From positions 1 to 64,000 of the forward strand of contig JAGMCR010000012.1 of the NCBI GenBank assembly GCA_023129115.1: a DNA stretch of 64,000 nt, written 5' to 3'. Position numbers and translations under genes: made by a program. The notes below the pieces were generated by a model, which did no database searches, was not told where the DNA came from, and saw only the letters and a program-made list of their open reading frames with translations. Position 1 is the first letter of the stretch. Each line of letters begins with the position of its first letter. Shown here in pieces: positions 39,395 to 48,187 of the stretch. The stretch is from Candidatus Iainarchaeum sp. GTDB lineage: Archaea > B1Sed10-29 > WALL01.

Positions 39395-39480
39395 GCGCAT
39401 TAGGGCACTCGTCCGGCCTTGTGCCGGACAACGTGCCAGCTGAGTTTTCAGCTGGTTTGAACCTGCCCCTAGCGCTCAAT
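39395..39480 (+). mobile_element. Hairpin element at the 3' end of tRNA-Ser(CGA) plus 19-nt repeat
   Basis: CCTGCCCCTAGCGCTCAAT at 39376-39394 and 39462-39480; hairpin GTCCGGC..GCCGGAC, tail ACGTGCCAGCTGAGTTTTCAGCTG. Confidence 0.82.
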
Positions 39481-39494
39481 CCCTGGTGAGACTT

Positions 39495-40184
39495 ATGAAG
39501 CTGGCTTTTACTGACATCGACGGGACGCTGCTGGAGGGGTTCATCAGCGTCGGGTTTGTGGACTACCTGGTGCAAAAGGGAGTGGTCAAGCCTGAATACG
39601 GCGAGGCACAGGACAATCTCATGCAGAGGTTTTACTGTGGGGGGGTTGAGTACCTCCCGTGGCTCGCGGAGTGGTGCGGCATTTGGGCAAAGGCATTAAC
39701 GGGCCTCCGCCAGGACGACATAATCAGCGAGTCAAAAGCGTTTTTCGAGCTGTTCAAGCAAAACATTTTCCCGAACTCCAAAGCGCTCGTGGGGCTCCTG
39801 CACGAGAACGGCTTCAAGGCCGTGGGAATCAGCGTTGGGGCGCTTGAGGCCCAGGAGCGCGTGGCAGAAGAGCTTGGGCTCGACCAGGTCTTTGCCACTA
39901 CTGTTGGCGTCGAGGGCGGGGCCTACACCGGCAGCATCACGTCCGACCTCCATAGCGCGGACGGCAAGGAGCGGCTAATCAAGAGGCTGCTGGAAGAGAA
40001 CAACGTGGGGAAGAGCGTCTGCCTCGGCTTCGGGGACACGCTCCACGACAGCCAGATTTTCCTGAACGTGGGAAAACCAATGCCCCTGAACCCCAACCCT
40101 GCGCTGGAGGAGCTGGCGAACCAAAACGGCTGGACAGTGGCGCGGGACAGCGACGTCCTCGAGAAGGTAAGGCCCCTGCTTTGA
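39495..40184 (+). CDS. HAD-family phosphatase (SerB-like)
   Basis: LAFTDIDGTLLEG, ISVGALEAQ, VCLGFGDTLHDSQ. Confidence 0.82.
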   Translation: MKLAFTDIDGTLLEGFISVGFVDYLVQKGVVKPEYGEAQDNLMQRFYCGGVEYLPWLAEWCGIWAKALTGLRQDDIISESKAFFELFKQNIFPNSKALVGLLHENGFKAVGISVGALEAQERVAEELGLDQVFATTVGVEGGAYTGSITSDLHSADGKERLIKRLLEENNVGKSVCLGFGDTLHDSQIFLNVGKPMPLNPNPALEELANQNGWTVARDSDVLEKVRPLL

Positions 40185-40226
40185 CAGCCATACAATTTTA
40201 TACATCAGGCGATTCAATACCCCTTG

Positions 40227-41003
40227 ATGCGATTCACGGGGCTAGTCGCATTGTTGCTGTTGCTAGCCGCTGCAGTAGCGTGTGATGCCTCCGTAGGGAA
40301 CATTGTGGTGGGAACAGCCCCAAATTGCCCGAACGGCGTCGCTCCGGGCGACGTGGAGCTTTACGTTGGCGAGGAGTTCCAGCTCTGCGGCGACGTATAC
40401 CTCAAGGGCGAGCTGCTCATGGCGGGCACGGTGAACGGCAGCGCGGAGGGCGTGATGGACGCGAGGGAGCCAATCGTGAACGGGCGGTTCTCGCTGCGCG
40501 GGATGGCCAGAGAAAAAGAGCACAAGTACCACTACATTTCCATTGCCCTCGAGCAGCCGTGCGGGAAAGTGTTCGAGCCCGTGCCGCTCGAGATTAGGGA
40601 CAGCTGCATCATGATGCCGCCGAGCACGATTGAGGCTGTGCCGGACGTGGTGGTGCCGGGCCAGGACTTCACGCTCCAGGTCAAGAACGCGCCGAGGGAT
40701 CTGCGGATGGAATTGTCCGGGCTTTCTACTCCGGTAACGGCGCTCATTAGCGGGGGGGGCAAGTGGTCCCAGTCGTTCGCGTCCGAGCAGTGCAGTGCTA
40801 TGGGGTCGTGCATAATCCACTTCGACTTCACGAGCACAGAGCACGCGCTCTGCACGGCGAGCGCGGACGTGGTGGTGACCGTGAAGGCGCCTGCCGCGAC
40901 CCCACCGGCTGGGGACGATGACGACCAAACGCTTTTGTTCGTGACACTGGCGCTCTTGATTGTTGGGACTGGCGGCGCGGTAATATTCAACAGGTATTTG
41001 TGA
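40227..41003 (+). CDS. Secreted/C-terminally membrane-anchored protein, unknown
   Basis: N-terminal signal, C-terminal TM LLFVTLALLIVGTGGAVIF. Confidence 0.6.
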   Translation: MRFTGLVALLLLLAAAVACDASVGNIVVGTAPNCPNGVAPGDVELYVGEEFQLCGDVYLKGELLMAGTVNGSAEGVMDAREPIVNGRFSLRGMAREKEHKYHYISIALEQPCGKVFEPVPLEIRDSCIMMPPSTIEAVPDVVVPGQDFTLQVKNAPRDLRMELSGLSTPVTALISGGGKWSQSFASEQCSAMGSCIIHFDFTSTEHALCTASADVVVTVKAPAATPPAGDDDDQTLLFVTLALLIVGTGGAVIFNRYL

Positions 41004-41410
41004 TGCACAAGACGATTGAGCACGAGGCCGACATTGGAATTCTTGGTTCTGGTGAGACGTGGGAAAAGGCCTTTGCCGAGGGCGCTTTGGCGATGCTTGG
41101 CATCATGGCAGACATTGAGAAGGTCGAGCCGGCACAGGAAGTCGGGATACAGGCCCAGGCCAACGACCGGGACGCCTTGTTCGTCGAGTTCCTGAACGAG
41201 CTTTTGTTTTTGAGGGACGCCGAGGACTTGTTTTTGAGCAAGTTCGAGCTGCGGATTGAGGGGAACTCACTGGCTGGAAAGGCGTGGGGAGAAAAAATCG
41301 ACCAGAAAAAGCACGGCGTCAAAATCGAGGTCAAGGCCGCGACTTATTCCGGGCTGAAGACGTGGGAAGAAAAAGGCAAGAAGTTCGTGCAGTGCGTGGT
41401 GGACGTGTGA
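41003..41410 (+). CDS. Archease
   Basis: HKTIEHEADIGILGSGETWEKAFAEGALAML, FVEFLNELLFLRDAEDLFL; next to rtcB. Confidence 0.9.
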   Translation: MHKTIEHEADIGILGSGETWEKAFAEGALAMLGIMADIEKVEPAQEVGIQAQANDRDALFVEFLNELLFLRDAEDLFLSKFELRIEGNSLAGKAWGEKIDQKKHGVKIEVKAATYSGLKTWEEKGKKFVQCVVDV

Positions 41411-41414
41411 AGAG

Positions 41415-44342
41415 ATGAAAATCGAGGAGACCGAGAAATTCGTGTGGGAAATCGAGCCCTTCGGCGACATGCGGGTGCCCGGCAGGATTTACGCGGACGA
41501 CGAAATCATGGAGCACTTGAAAGAGGACTTGGTCAAGGAATGGAACGCGCTCCAGCAAGTGATTAACGTTGCCTCGCTGCCGGGGATACAGAAGTATTCA
41601 CTCGCGATGAGTGACGTGCACCCGGGCTACGGCTTCCCGATTGGGGGCGTCGGCGCTTTTGACACAAAAGAGGGCATGATAATGGTCGGGGGCGTCGGGT
41701 TTGATGTTAACTGCCTCTCTGGGGACACGAAAGTGCTCCACGAGCACGGCTACACGCGCCCAATCAAGAGCTTCAAGAAAGACTTCAACAAGCAAAGAAT
41801 CAAGTGCGTCAACCCCCACACAGCAGTCAAGAACACCGGCATTGGCGCGTTCATGGAGTTCAAGCCACGGGCGAGAGTGCTGAAGGTGGTGACAGAAAGC
41901 GGGCGCGAAATAATCGCTACTGAAGACCACCCGTTTCTAACTCCCGGCGGGATGAAGGAACTGAAAGAAATAACAAGCGGCGAAATCTCAGTTTACCCTT
42001 TTGAAGGCGTGAAATACGGAGAGCCGCCCGAATTTAGCGTAGTGACGGAAAAGGATGTTAAACGGCTGCCTCTCGAAAAAGACATGAAACCAACCATTCA
42101 AGAGCTAGAAAAAAGGGGTTTGCTGCCCTTGAAGCCGACTAGTGAAAAGTTTCCATATCTTTTGAAGGTGATGGGGTTTGTGCTGGGTGATGGGGGCATT
42201 TACTTCATAAAAAACAAAGGCACTGTCTGGTTCTACGGCGAGAAGGAAGACCTAGAAAAAATACGGGAAGACGTAAAGAAAATTGGCTTCACTCCCTCAC
42301 GGGTTTATTCACGGGAAAGAAGCCACGAAATAAACACGAATTACGGCAAAGTAAAGTTCTCGCACAACGAAAAGTCGTTCAAGACGACTTCCAGCGCGTT
42401 CGCAGCCCTTTTGTGGGCAATGGGAGTGCCCACTGGCAACAAAGCGCGCCAGGACTGGGGGGTCCCAAAATGGCTTTTCAAGTGCCCAAAATGGCAAAAA
42501 AGGCTTTTCTTGGCTGCCTTCTTTGGCGCTGAACTGACTACTCCCTCCGCCGTCAGCGGCCACGGGTTCAACATCGCGTCTCCCATACTCTCCGTCAACA
42601 AAAAAGATGGGTTCGCCAAAAGCGGCAGGAAATTCCTAGAGTCCATCGCCATGCTCCTTAAAGAGTTTGGAGTGGAAAGCAGCATAATAGCAGAAGAAAA
42701 AAAGAGCTACACCAACAAAGAGGGAGAGGCTTCAACAAGGCTTAGGCTGCAAGTGTCGTCAAAGCCGAAAAACCTTATTCGCTTTTGGAGCCGTGTGGGA
42801 TACGAGTACAACCAAAAGAAAGCATTCCTCGCGAACGCCGCGGTACAGTACTTAATGCTGAAGCAGAGAGTAATCAGGGAAAGAGAGGCCGCAATAAAAA
42901 AAGCCCGGAAGATGAAAACAAGAAACACCCCCACCCAGATATACAACGCCCTGGTTTCGAAGCATGTCAACAAAAGGTTCCTAGAGCGCAGCCTTTACGA
43001 AGAAAGAAAAACGCCGCCAAGGACGCCCAACGCCTTTCCCATTTTCAATGACTTCGTCAAAGAAAAAACGCGGGGACTTGGAAACACTGGCCAGGTCTGG
43101 GACAGGATAGAAAAGAAAGAAGCGGTGGACTATATAGGGCGGGTGTACGACTTCACGGTTTCCGACGAAAACCACAATTTCATCGCAAACAGCTTTGTTG
43201 TCTCCAACTGCGGCGTCAGGGTGATGAAGGCGCCGCTCACGAAAAAGGACATCGAGGGCAAGAAAAAAGAGCTTGCCCAGGCATTGTTCGACAGGGTTCC
43301 GGCGGGGCTCGGGAGCACGGGCGACTTGCGGCTCACCGAAGCGCAGATAGACGAGGTATTGGTCGAGGGCGCGAAATACGCTGTCGAGAATGGGTACGGA
43401 ATCGAGAGCGACCTGGAGTACACAGAGGAAGAGGGGAGAATTGCGGGGGCGCTGCCGGAGGCAGTGTCGCACAAGGCCAAGCAAAGGCAGTTCAAGCAGG
43501 TGGGGACTCTTGGCTCGGGAAACCATTACTTGGAAGTGCAGTACGTGGACGAAGTGTTTGACGAGAAGGCCGCGAAGGCTTTTGGATTGGAGAAGGGCCA
43601 GGTCATGGTCGCGATTCACTGCGGGTCGAGGGCGCTGGGGCACCAGGTCGGGACTGATTACCTCCAGACGCTGGACAATGCCATGAAAAAGTACGGGATT
43701 AAAATCAGGGAGAGGGAACTGGTCGGCGCGCCGTTCGAGAGCGAGGAGGGCCAGCAGTACTTCGGGGCCGTGAACGGGGCGAGTAATGTCGCGTTTGCCA
43801 ACAGGCAGGTGATTGCGCACCTGGCGCGGCAGGTCTTCGTGAAGGTGTTTGGGATTGGCGAGGAAGAGTTCACGCAGCTTTATGATATCGGGCACAATAC
43901 CGCCAAACTGGAGGAGCACGGCGGGAAGAAGCTGATTGTGCACCGCAAGGGCGCGACTCGGGCGTTCGGGCCCGGGCACAAGGAAGTGCCGAAGGCGTAT
44001 CGCTCCGTGGGGCAGCCCGTCTTGATTGGGGGCACGATGGGGACTTGTAGCTATATACTGCACGGCACAGAGACCGGGATGAAAGAGACTTTCGGCAGCA
44101 GCTGCCACGGCGCCGGGAGGCGGATGAGCCGCGCCCAGGCCAAGAAAAAGTGGTGGGGGGAGACTGTGCAGCAGGAACTGGCGACCAAGGGGATTATTGT
44201 GCTGGGCCACTCCAAATCAGGCTTGGCCGAGGAGGCGCCCGGGGCGTACAAGGACGTCAACGAGGTCGTGGGCGTGATGCACGAGACAGACATCGCAAGA
44301 AAGGTCGTCAAGGCGCTTCCAATGGTGAATGTGAAGGGCTAA
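41415..44342 (+). CDS. rtcB: RNA ligase RtcB with in-frame intein
   Basis: Exteins ...GVGFDVN / CGVRVMKAPL..., GSGNHYLEVQYVDEV, SCHGAGRRMSRAQA. Confidence 0.95.
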   Translation: MKIEETEKFVWEIEPFGDMRVPGRIYADDEIMEHLKEDLVKEWNALQQVINVASLPGIQKYSLAMSDVHPGYGFPIGGVGAFDTKEGMIMVGGVGFDVNCLSGDTKVLHEHGYTRPIKSFKKDFNKQRIKCVNPHTAVKNTGIGAFMEFKPRARVLKVVTESGREIIATEDHPFLTPGGMKELKEITSGEISVYPFEGVKYGEPPEFSVVTEKDVKRLPLEKDMKPTIQELEKRGLLPLKPTSEKFPYLLKVMGFVLGDGGIYFIKNKGTVWFYGEKEDLEKIREDVKKIGFTPSRVYSRERSHEINTNYGKVKFSHNEKSFKTTSSAFAALLWAMGVPTGNKARQDWGVPKWLFKCPKWQKRLFLAAFFGAELTTPSAVSGHGFNIASPILSVNKKDGFAKSGRKFLESIAMLLKEFGVESSIIAEEKKSYTNKEGEASTRLRLQVSSKPKNLIRFWSRVGYEYNQKKAFLANAAVQYLMLKQRVIREREAAIKKARKMKTRNTPTQIYNALVSKHVNKRFLERSLYEERKTPPRTPNAFPIFNDFVKEKTRGLGNTGQVWDRIEKKEAVDYIGRVYDFTVSDENHNFIANSFVVSNCGVRVMKAPLTKKDIEGKKKELAQALFDRVPAGLGSTGDLRLTEAQIDEVLVEGAKYAVENGYGIESDLEYTEEEGRIAGALPEAVSHKAKQRQFKQVGTLGSGNHYLEVQYVDEVFDEKAAKAFGLEKGQVMVAIHCGSRALGHQVGTDYLQTLDNAMKKYGIKIRERELVGAPFESEEGQQYFGAVNGASNVAFANRQVIAHLARQVFVKVFGIGEEEFTQLYDIGHNTAKLEEHGGKKLIVHRKGATRAFGPGHKEVPKAYRSVGQPVLIGGTMGTCSYILHGTETGMKETFGSSCHGAGRRMSRAQAKKKWWGETVQQELATKGIIVLGHSKSGLAEEAPGAYKDVNEVVGVMHETDIARKVVKALPMVNVKG
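41712..43208 (+). other. RtcB intein, about 499 aa, with LAGLIDADG-like domain
   Basis: Starts CLSGDTKVLHEHG after GFDVN; ends HNFIANSFVVSN before CGVRV; internal LLKVMGFVLGDGGIYF. Confidence 0.93.
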
Positions 44343-44375
44343 CGTTTTTATAGGCTGGATTGGTTGTTGATATTA

Positions 44376-45077
44376 ATGGTTGACGCCGCAATGGTCAAGG
44401 AAGTCAAGGACCTGCTCGCAGAAGGCTATACCCCCGACAAAGTCAAGGCTAATTTGGTAAAAATAGGGTTCAGCGAAGCAGAGGCAGAAGAAGTGATTGT
44501 CGAGGCAGGGAAAGGCGTGGCTGCTCCAGAGCCAGGCGCTCCCACCCCAACTGGGGGGGCGCCAATGGGCGCCCCCCCAAAAGCGCCCGAGCCAGCGGCG
44601 CCGAAGCCGGAAGAAGCCCCTACGGCGCCAGCTGAACCACTTGAACCAGAGGCCCCAAAGCCGCCTGAGCCAGTGGCTATGCCAGAGCTGCCGGAAATGA
44701 GCCTGGAGCCGGAGAGCGATGAAGAGCTGCTGCTGGCGGCTGGTGGGGAAGAACCTGGGCCCGCGGAATTGCCGCCCCTTGGGGCGCCTGCGGAATTGCC
44801 GCCTGTTGGGGCTGCCGCCCCTGCACCCGCGGAATTGCCTGTGGGAGAAGCGCCCGCTGCAGAGCCAGAGCATCCAAGGCATCACCGCCGCCACAAGGCA
44901 GTGGCACCAGCGGCTGCCCCGGCAGCGGATGAGGGGACTGCACCCGCCACAGAGGAAGGCGAGAAGACAAAGGCCGGCGGCAAGAAGGCCCTGCTGATTT
45001 TCTTCATCGCATTCGTCATAATACTGGCCATGGCGTACTTCATTGCCTTCCCAAAGCTCGGGATTGAGCTGTTTTAA
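44376..45077 (+). CDS. Protein with N-terminal UBA-like helices, long Pro/Ala/Glu linker and C-terminal TM
   Basis: MVKEVKDLLAEGYTPDKVKANLVKIGFSEAEAEEVIVEAG ... LLIFFIAFVIILAMAYFIAF; TATA-like aacgtttttatag upstream. Confidence 0.7.
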   Translation: MVDAAMVKEVKDLLAEGYTPDKVKANLVKIGFSEAEAEEVIVEAGKGVAAPEPGAPTPTGGAPMGAPPKAPEPAAPKPEEAPTAPAEPLEPEAPKPPEPVAMPELPEMSLEPESDEELLLAAGGEEPGPAELPPLGAPAELPPVGAAAPAPAELPVGEAPAAEPEHPRHHRRHKAVAPAAAPAADEGTAPATEEGEKTKAGGKKALLIFFIAFVIILAMAYFIAFPKLGIELF

Positions 45078-45096
45078 AGGGGAAACGCGAGGCTAA

Positions 45097-45210
45097 TATT
45101 TTGTTAGAATCCCAAAATCCATAAGCGACCGATTTGATATCAAAGACGATAATGAGATTTTGTTCAGAGTAACCCCAAATAACAAAATAGAATTGGAGGT
45201 TGTGCGATGA
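45097..45210 (+). pseudogene. Short coding-like ORF without a start codon, stop overlaps next ATG
   Basis: YFVRIPKSISDRFDIKDDNEILFRVTPNNKIELEVVR-stop; ATGA overlap with 45207 ORF. Confidence 0.4.
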
Positions 45211-45431
45211 AACTGAAACTAGCAAAGAGGCGGCCCCCCCTCGATGTTTTTGATAAAGCCATCCTTCACTATCTTTTACACATACCTGGTTGGGCAACAA
45301 CCAATAACATAGCAAATAGGCTAGAAGTAAGTTGGAATACAGCAGATGCTCATCTGAAAAGGTTAGTGGGATATGGTTTTGTAATAAAAAAAGCCACTGG
45401 AAATAAAGTGTTGTGGAGAGTAAACATCTAA
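45207..45431 (+). CDS. Winged-helix DNA-binding protein
   Basis: TTNNIANRLEVSWNTADAHLKRLVGYGFVIKKATGNKVLWRV. Confidence 0.65.
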   Translation: MKLKLAKRRPPLDVFDKAILHYLLHIPGWATTNNIANRLEVSWNTADAHLKRLVGYGFVIKKATGNKVLWRVNI

Positions 45432-45436
45432 TTTAC

Positions 45437-46927
45437 TTATACTAACATTAGATATAGGGGTATTGGCACCATCATGATACTTAGCTTATTAGAGAACATC
45501 CCAAAATCTTGTTTTGTAAGCATTATTTTTGGATGTGAATTAAATGACAGCAAGCCTTTGAAATCTCCTTTTTCTATTTTGTTTTGATATTTGACTTCAA
45601 AACCCATCAATTGGTCTCCTGTATTTAATACATAATCTACTTCAGTATCTTTTTCAGAGAAAAATAGTAGATGGTTCCATGGTTCAAATACATCTCTTGG
45701 ATTATGTGCAAAAGCCACTCGAACTAGATGATCCCCAACAACCGCTTCTACTAAATTAGATTTCAATTGAGTATCCAACAAGAAATTAATTGAATGAGAA
45801 AAAGGGTCTGAAACACCATCGAGATGACCGCGAATACAATGGAAGAAAAAGGGATTGCATACAAAAACCTTCTTTTCATGGGCACGCGTGTCAGGCACCC
45901 TACTCTCAGTTATTCTAAATACTACATGGAGAAAGAACATATCCCGCAGTAAATAACAGTAACTACGAACCGTTTTTAGGCTGCGTCTGATATTTTTTGC
46001 CATTGCACCCCAATTTGTGTCCGAGCCCATGACACTAATAACTTCCCGAAGCACTTCTTCTGTAATAACTATATCCCGTTTAAGAGTTTTCGTGTCTTCA
46101 TTGAGGTATTTCCAATACACATCATAAACAGAAGGAGGGATGGAACGATTGCTGAAAAAATGGTTGACTGCGGGCATAACCCCTCCATTGATTAGATATT
46201 CATCAAAAAGAGTATTCAGCTCAGAAGAAAATGGCCTTAGGGCTTGTAATCCTTTTGGGACCTCCCCCTCAAATAATGCTGCTCTAGCAGCAATTCTTGC
46301 TTCGTTACCGAGAAGGTTATATTCCTCAAGCACGCGTTGTATTTCTGGATTTCGTAAGCCAACGTACTCTGCAAACTTCATGGGTGCTAAGATTTTATGG
46401 GTGGTTAGCCCCTGATATTCACCAGAACGCCCAGTGAAATAATTTAAGGCTTTACCTATCTCAACGGAATGAGAGCCACTAACTAAAATAGAGAGATTTT
46501 TCCTGTGGGTCTCTTTAAATGGTTTAATTGCCTCCCACCAGTTTTCGACGCGGGAAATCTCATCTAAAAAAATGAATTTCCTTCCAGAACTTAGAGTGTT
46601 ACTCCAATCAAAGTAAGTGTTCAGTAAACTGAGTAATTTACCGGGTTTGAGTATTGTATCACAGGAAATATAGCATATATCATAGGGATTAATCCCTGCC
46701 TCAAGTTTCTCACGTATTAGTAATTTCATTAGGGTGGTTTTACCTACTTGTCGTGGTCCTCTAATAGAACCAATAGTGTCCATCTCAAGATTGGCCGCAA
46801 TATACTGCTTTATCCTAGGCTTCCATTTTAGCGGGGCTTCCTCAAATTTTTCAATCTCATAGTCTTGACTAATAGTAGATTTGTCCGCCCACCAGGGGTT
46901 TTGTTTTGAAATATCATTCCAATTCAT
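45437..46927 (-). CDS. AAA ATPase with C-terminal DUF4143-like region
   Basis: GSIRGPRQVGKTTLMKLL (Walker A), KFIFLDEISRVENWWEAIK (Walker B), ILVSGSHSVEI. Confidence 0.85.
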   Translation of the reverse strand: MNWNDISKQNPWWADKSTISQDYEIEKFEEAPLKWKPRIKQYIAANLEMDTIGSIRGPRQVGKTTLMKLLIREKLEAGINPYDICYISCDTILKPGKLLSLLNTYFDWSNTLSSGRKFIFLDEISRVENWWEAIKPFKETHRKNLSILVSGSHSVEIGKALNYFTGRSGEYQGLTTHKILAPMKFAEYVGLRNPEIQRVLEEYNLLGNEARIAARAALFEGEVPKGLQALRPFSSELNTLFDEYLINGGVMPAVNHFFSNRSIPPSVYDVYWKYLNEDTKTLKRDIVITEEVLREVISVMGSDTNWGAMAKNIRRSLKTVRSYCYLLRDMFFLHVVFRITESRVPDTRAHEKKVFVCNPFFFHCIRGHLDGVSDPFSHSINFLLDTQLKSNLVEAVVGDHLVRVAFAHNPRDVFEPWNHLLFFSEKDTEVDYVLNTGDQLMGFEVKYQNKIEKGDFKGLLSFNSHPKIMLTKQDFGMFSNKLSIMMVPIPLYLMLV

Positions 46928-47101
46928 ATAAACCAAACAGGACCGATATATGAGTTTGTTTATATATAAAACTGTATCCATCTATGAGTTTGTTTATAAA
47001 TGGAAATGGAATGTTCTGGTATGACCTATATTGAGTATACCCCATATAGCATATATCTACAAGAGCGTGTATTGGCGTATCCAGGGCGTGTGTGTGCGTG
47101 T

Positions 47102-47140
47102 TGGGGGGTTATTGGGGGGTAGCTGGGGGGTAGCTGGGGG
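47102..47140 (+). other. G-quadruplex-type tract
   Basis: TTGGGGGGTTATTGGGGGGTAGCTGGGGGGTAGCTGGGGG. Confidence 0.7.
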
Positions 47141-47352
47141 TTGTATATGGGTGACACACAGGTGGTTACCGGGTTGTTACCTGGTTGTCACCGGGTTAAC
47201 CCTGGTTGGATAGTGCTTGTTGGCCGCTTAATTCTGCTTAGATTTTGGTTATTCACCAGTGCCATCCTGTAAACCCCATATCCATCAAAAGGGAACGCAT
47301 AAGAATGAGGTACGCACAGAATGAAAATGAAAACTGAAAAGGGGGTGAAAAA

Positions 47353-47487
47353 ATGAAATTGAAAGGACAGATTAACACGAAAGAAGGAGTTAGAGAGTTC
47401 GAGTTTGAAGGAAACGCTGGAGAGGTAGGACGGCTTCCAGAACATGCAGAGAAAATAAAGAAAGCATTCGAGAAATTGCTGGAATAG
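47353..47487 (+). CDS. 44-aa small ORF, unknown
   Basis: MKLKGQINTKEGVREFEFEGNAGEVGRLPEHAEKIKKAFEKLLE-stop; below the ORF-track length cutoff. Confidence 0.45.
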   Translation: MKLKGQINTKEGVREFEFEGNAGEVGRLPEHAEKIKKAFEKLLE

Positions 47488-47506
47488 CTCAGAGAGGGTA
47501 GAGGGG

Positions 47507-47701
47507 TTAACCACCCCTCTTAAAGAGCCTATCAATAAACCATAAAAGAAACATGAGGGATACAAGCCACCAACGAGCAGTAGACTCAATTAGCGCAAAA
47601 AAAACAAGAATAATCAAAAGGGCTGAAGTGAGCTTATCTTCAAAATTCTCTGCCGAGGCAAACAGAACGAATAGAACATCCTCAAATATCTTTTTTATCA
47701 A
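47507..47701 (-). CDS. Small membrane protein, unknown
   Basis: SALLIILVFFALIESTARWWLVSLMFLLWFI. Confidence 0.45.
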   Translation of the reverse strand: MIKKIFEDVLFVLFASAENFEDKLTSALLIILVFFALIESTARWWLVSLMFLLWFIDRLFKRGG

Positions 47702-47755
47702 ATCAACTATCCAACTGGGAGCACTTTTGAGCCATTCTACAATAGATATAACTAA

Positions 47756-47980
47756 TCACCCATTGAGATACTTCAATGAAACATAAACCAGACCCAATCC
47801 AGCAAGTATGAACACCCCTGGAAGCCACCAAATTTCTAGTGATTCTAAGCTTAGGGGGGACAATTTATGAAGCTCCAAAAGCCATTTAGCACCGTAACCA
47901 ATTGCAGAGGCACCAATCAAAGCCTTGATATACGCAGCATCTTTTTTGTTTAGTGGCATTTTCTCACCTTCTTCTACCAA
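47756..47980 (-). CDS. Small membrane protein, unknown
   Basis: IKALIGASAIGYGAKWLLE ... WWLPGVFILAGLGLVYVSLKY. Confidence 0.45.
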   Translation of the reverse strand: MVEEGEKMPLNKKDAAYIKALIGASAIGYGAKWLLELHKLSPLSLESLEIWWLPGVFILAGLGLVYVSLKYLNG

Positions 47981-48012
47981 TTACCTTCACCCCCCTTATA
48001 ACTATTTAGGAG

Positions 48013-48061
48013 TTTATGTGCAGAATCTGGGACTTTGTGTGCAGGCCCTAGTTTATGTGCA
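48013..48061 (+). repeat. Three TTTRTGTGCA iteron-like repeats
   Basis: TTTATGTGCA 48013, TTTGTGTGCA 48034, TTTATGTGCA 48052. Confidence 0.6.
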
Positions 48062-48187
48062 AAGCCCCCTTTATGGAAACCTTTATAAACAAAACTATTT
48101 ACAAATGTGCCGACTCCCCTGGACCAGGGTGGTCTGCCAATTTCTTGGCATAGTCCGGCATTCATTAGCTATGGGTATCGATGCGCT

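Noticed and set aside
42981-44210. 409-aa minus-strand ORF
   Set aside because: Antisense of rtcB and intein; no domain evidence
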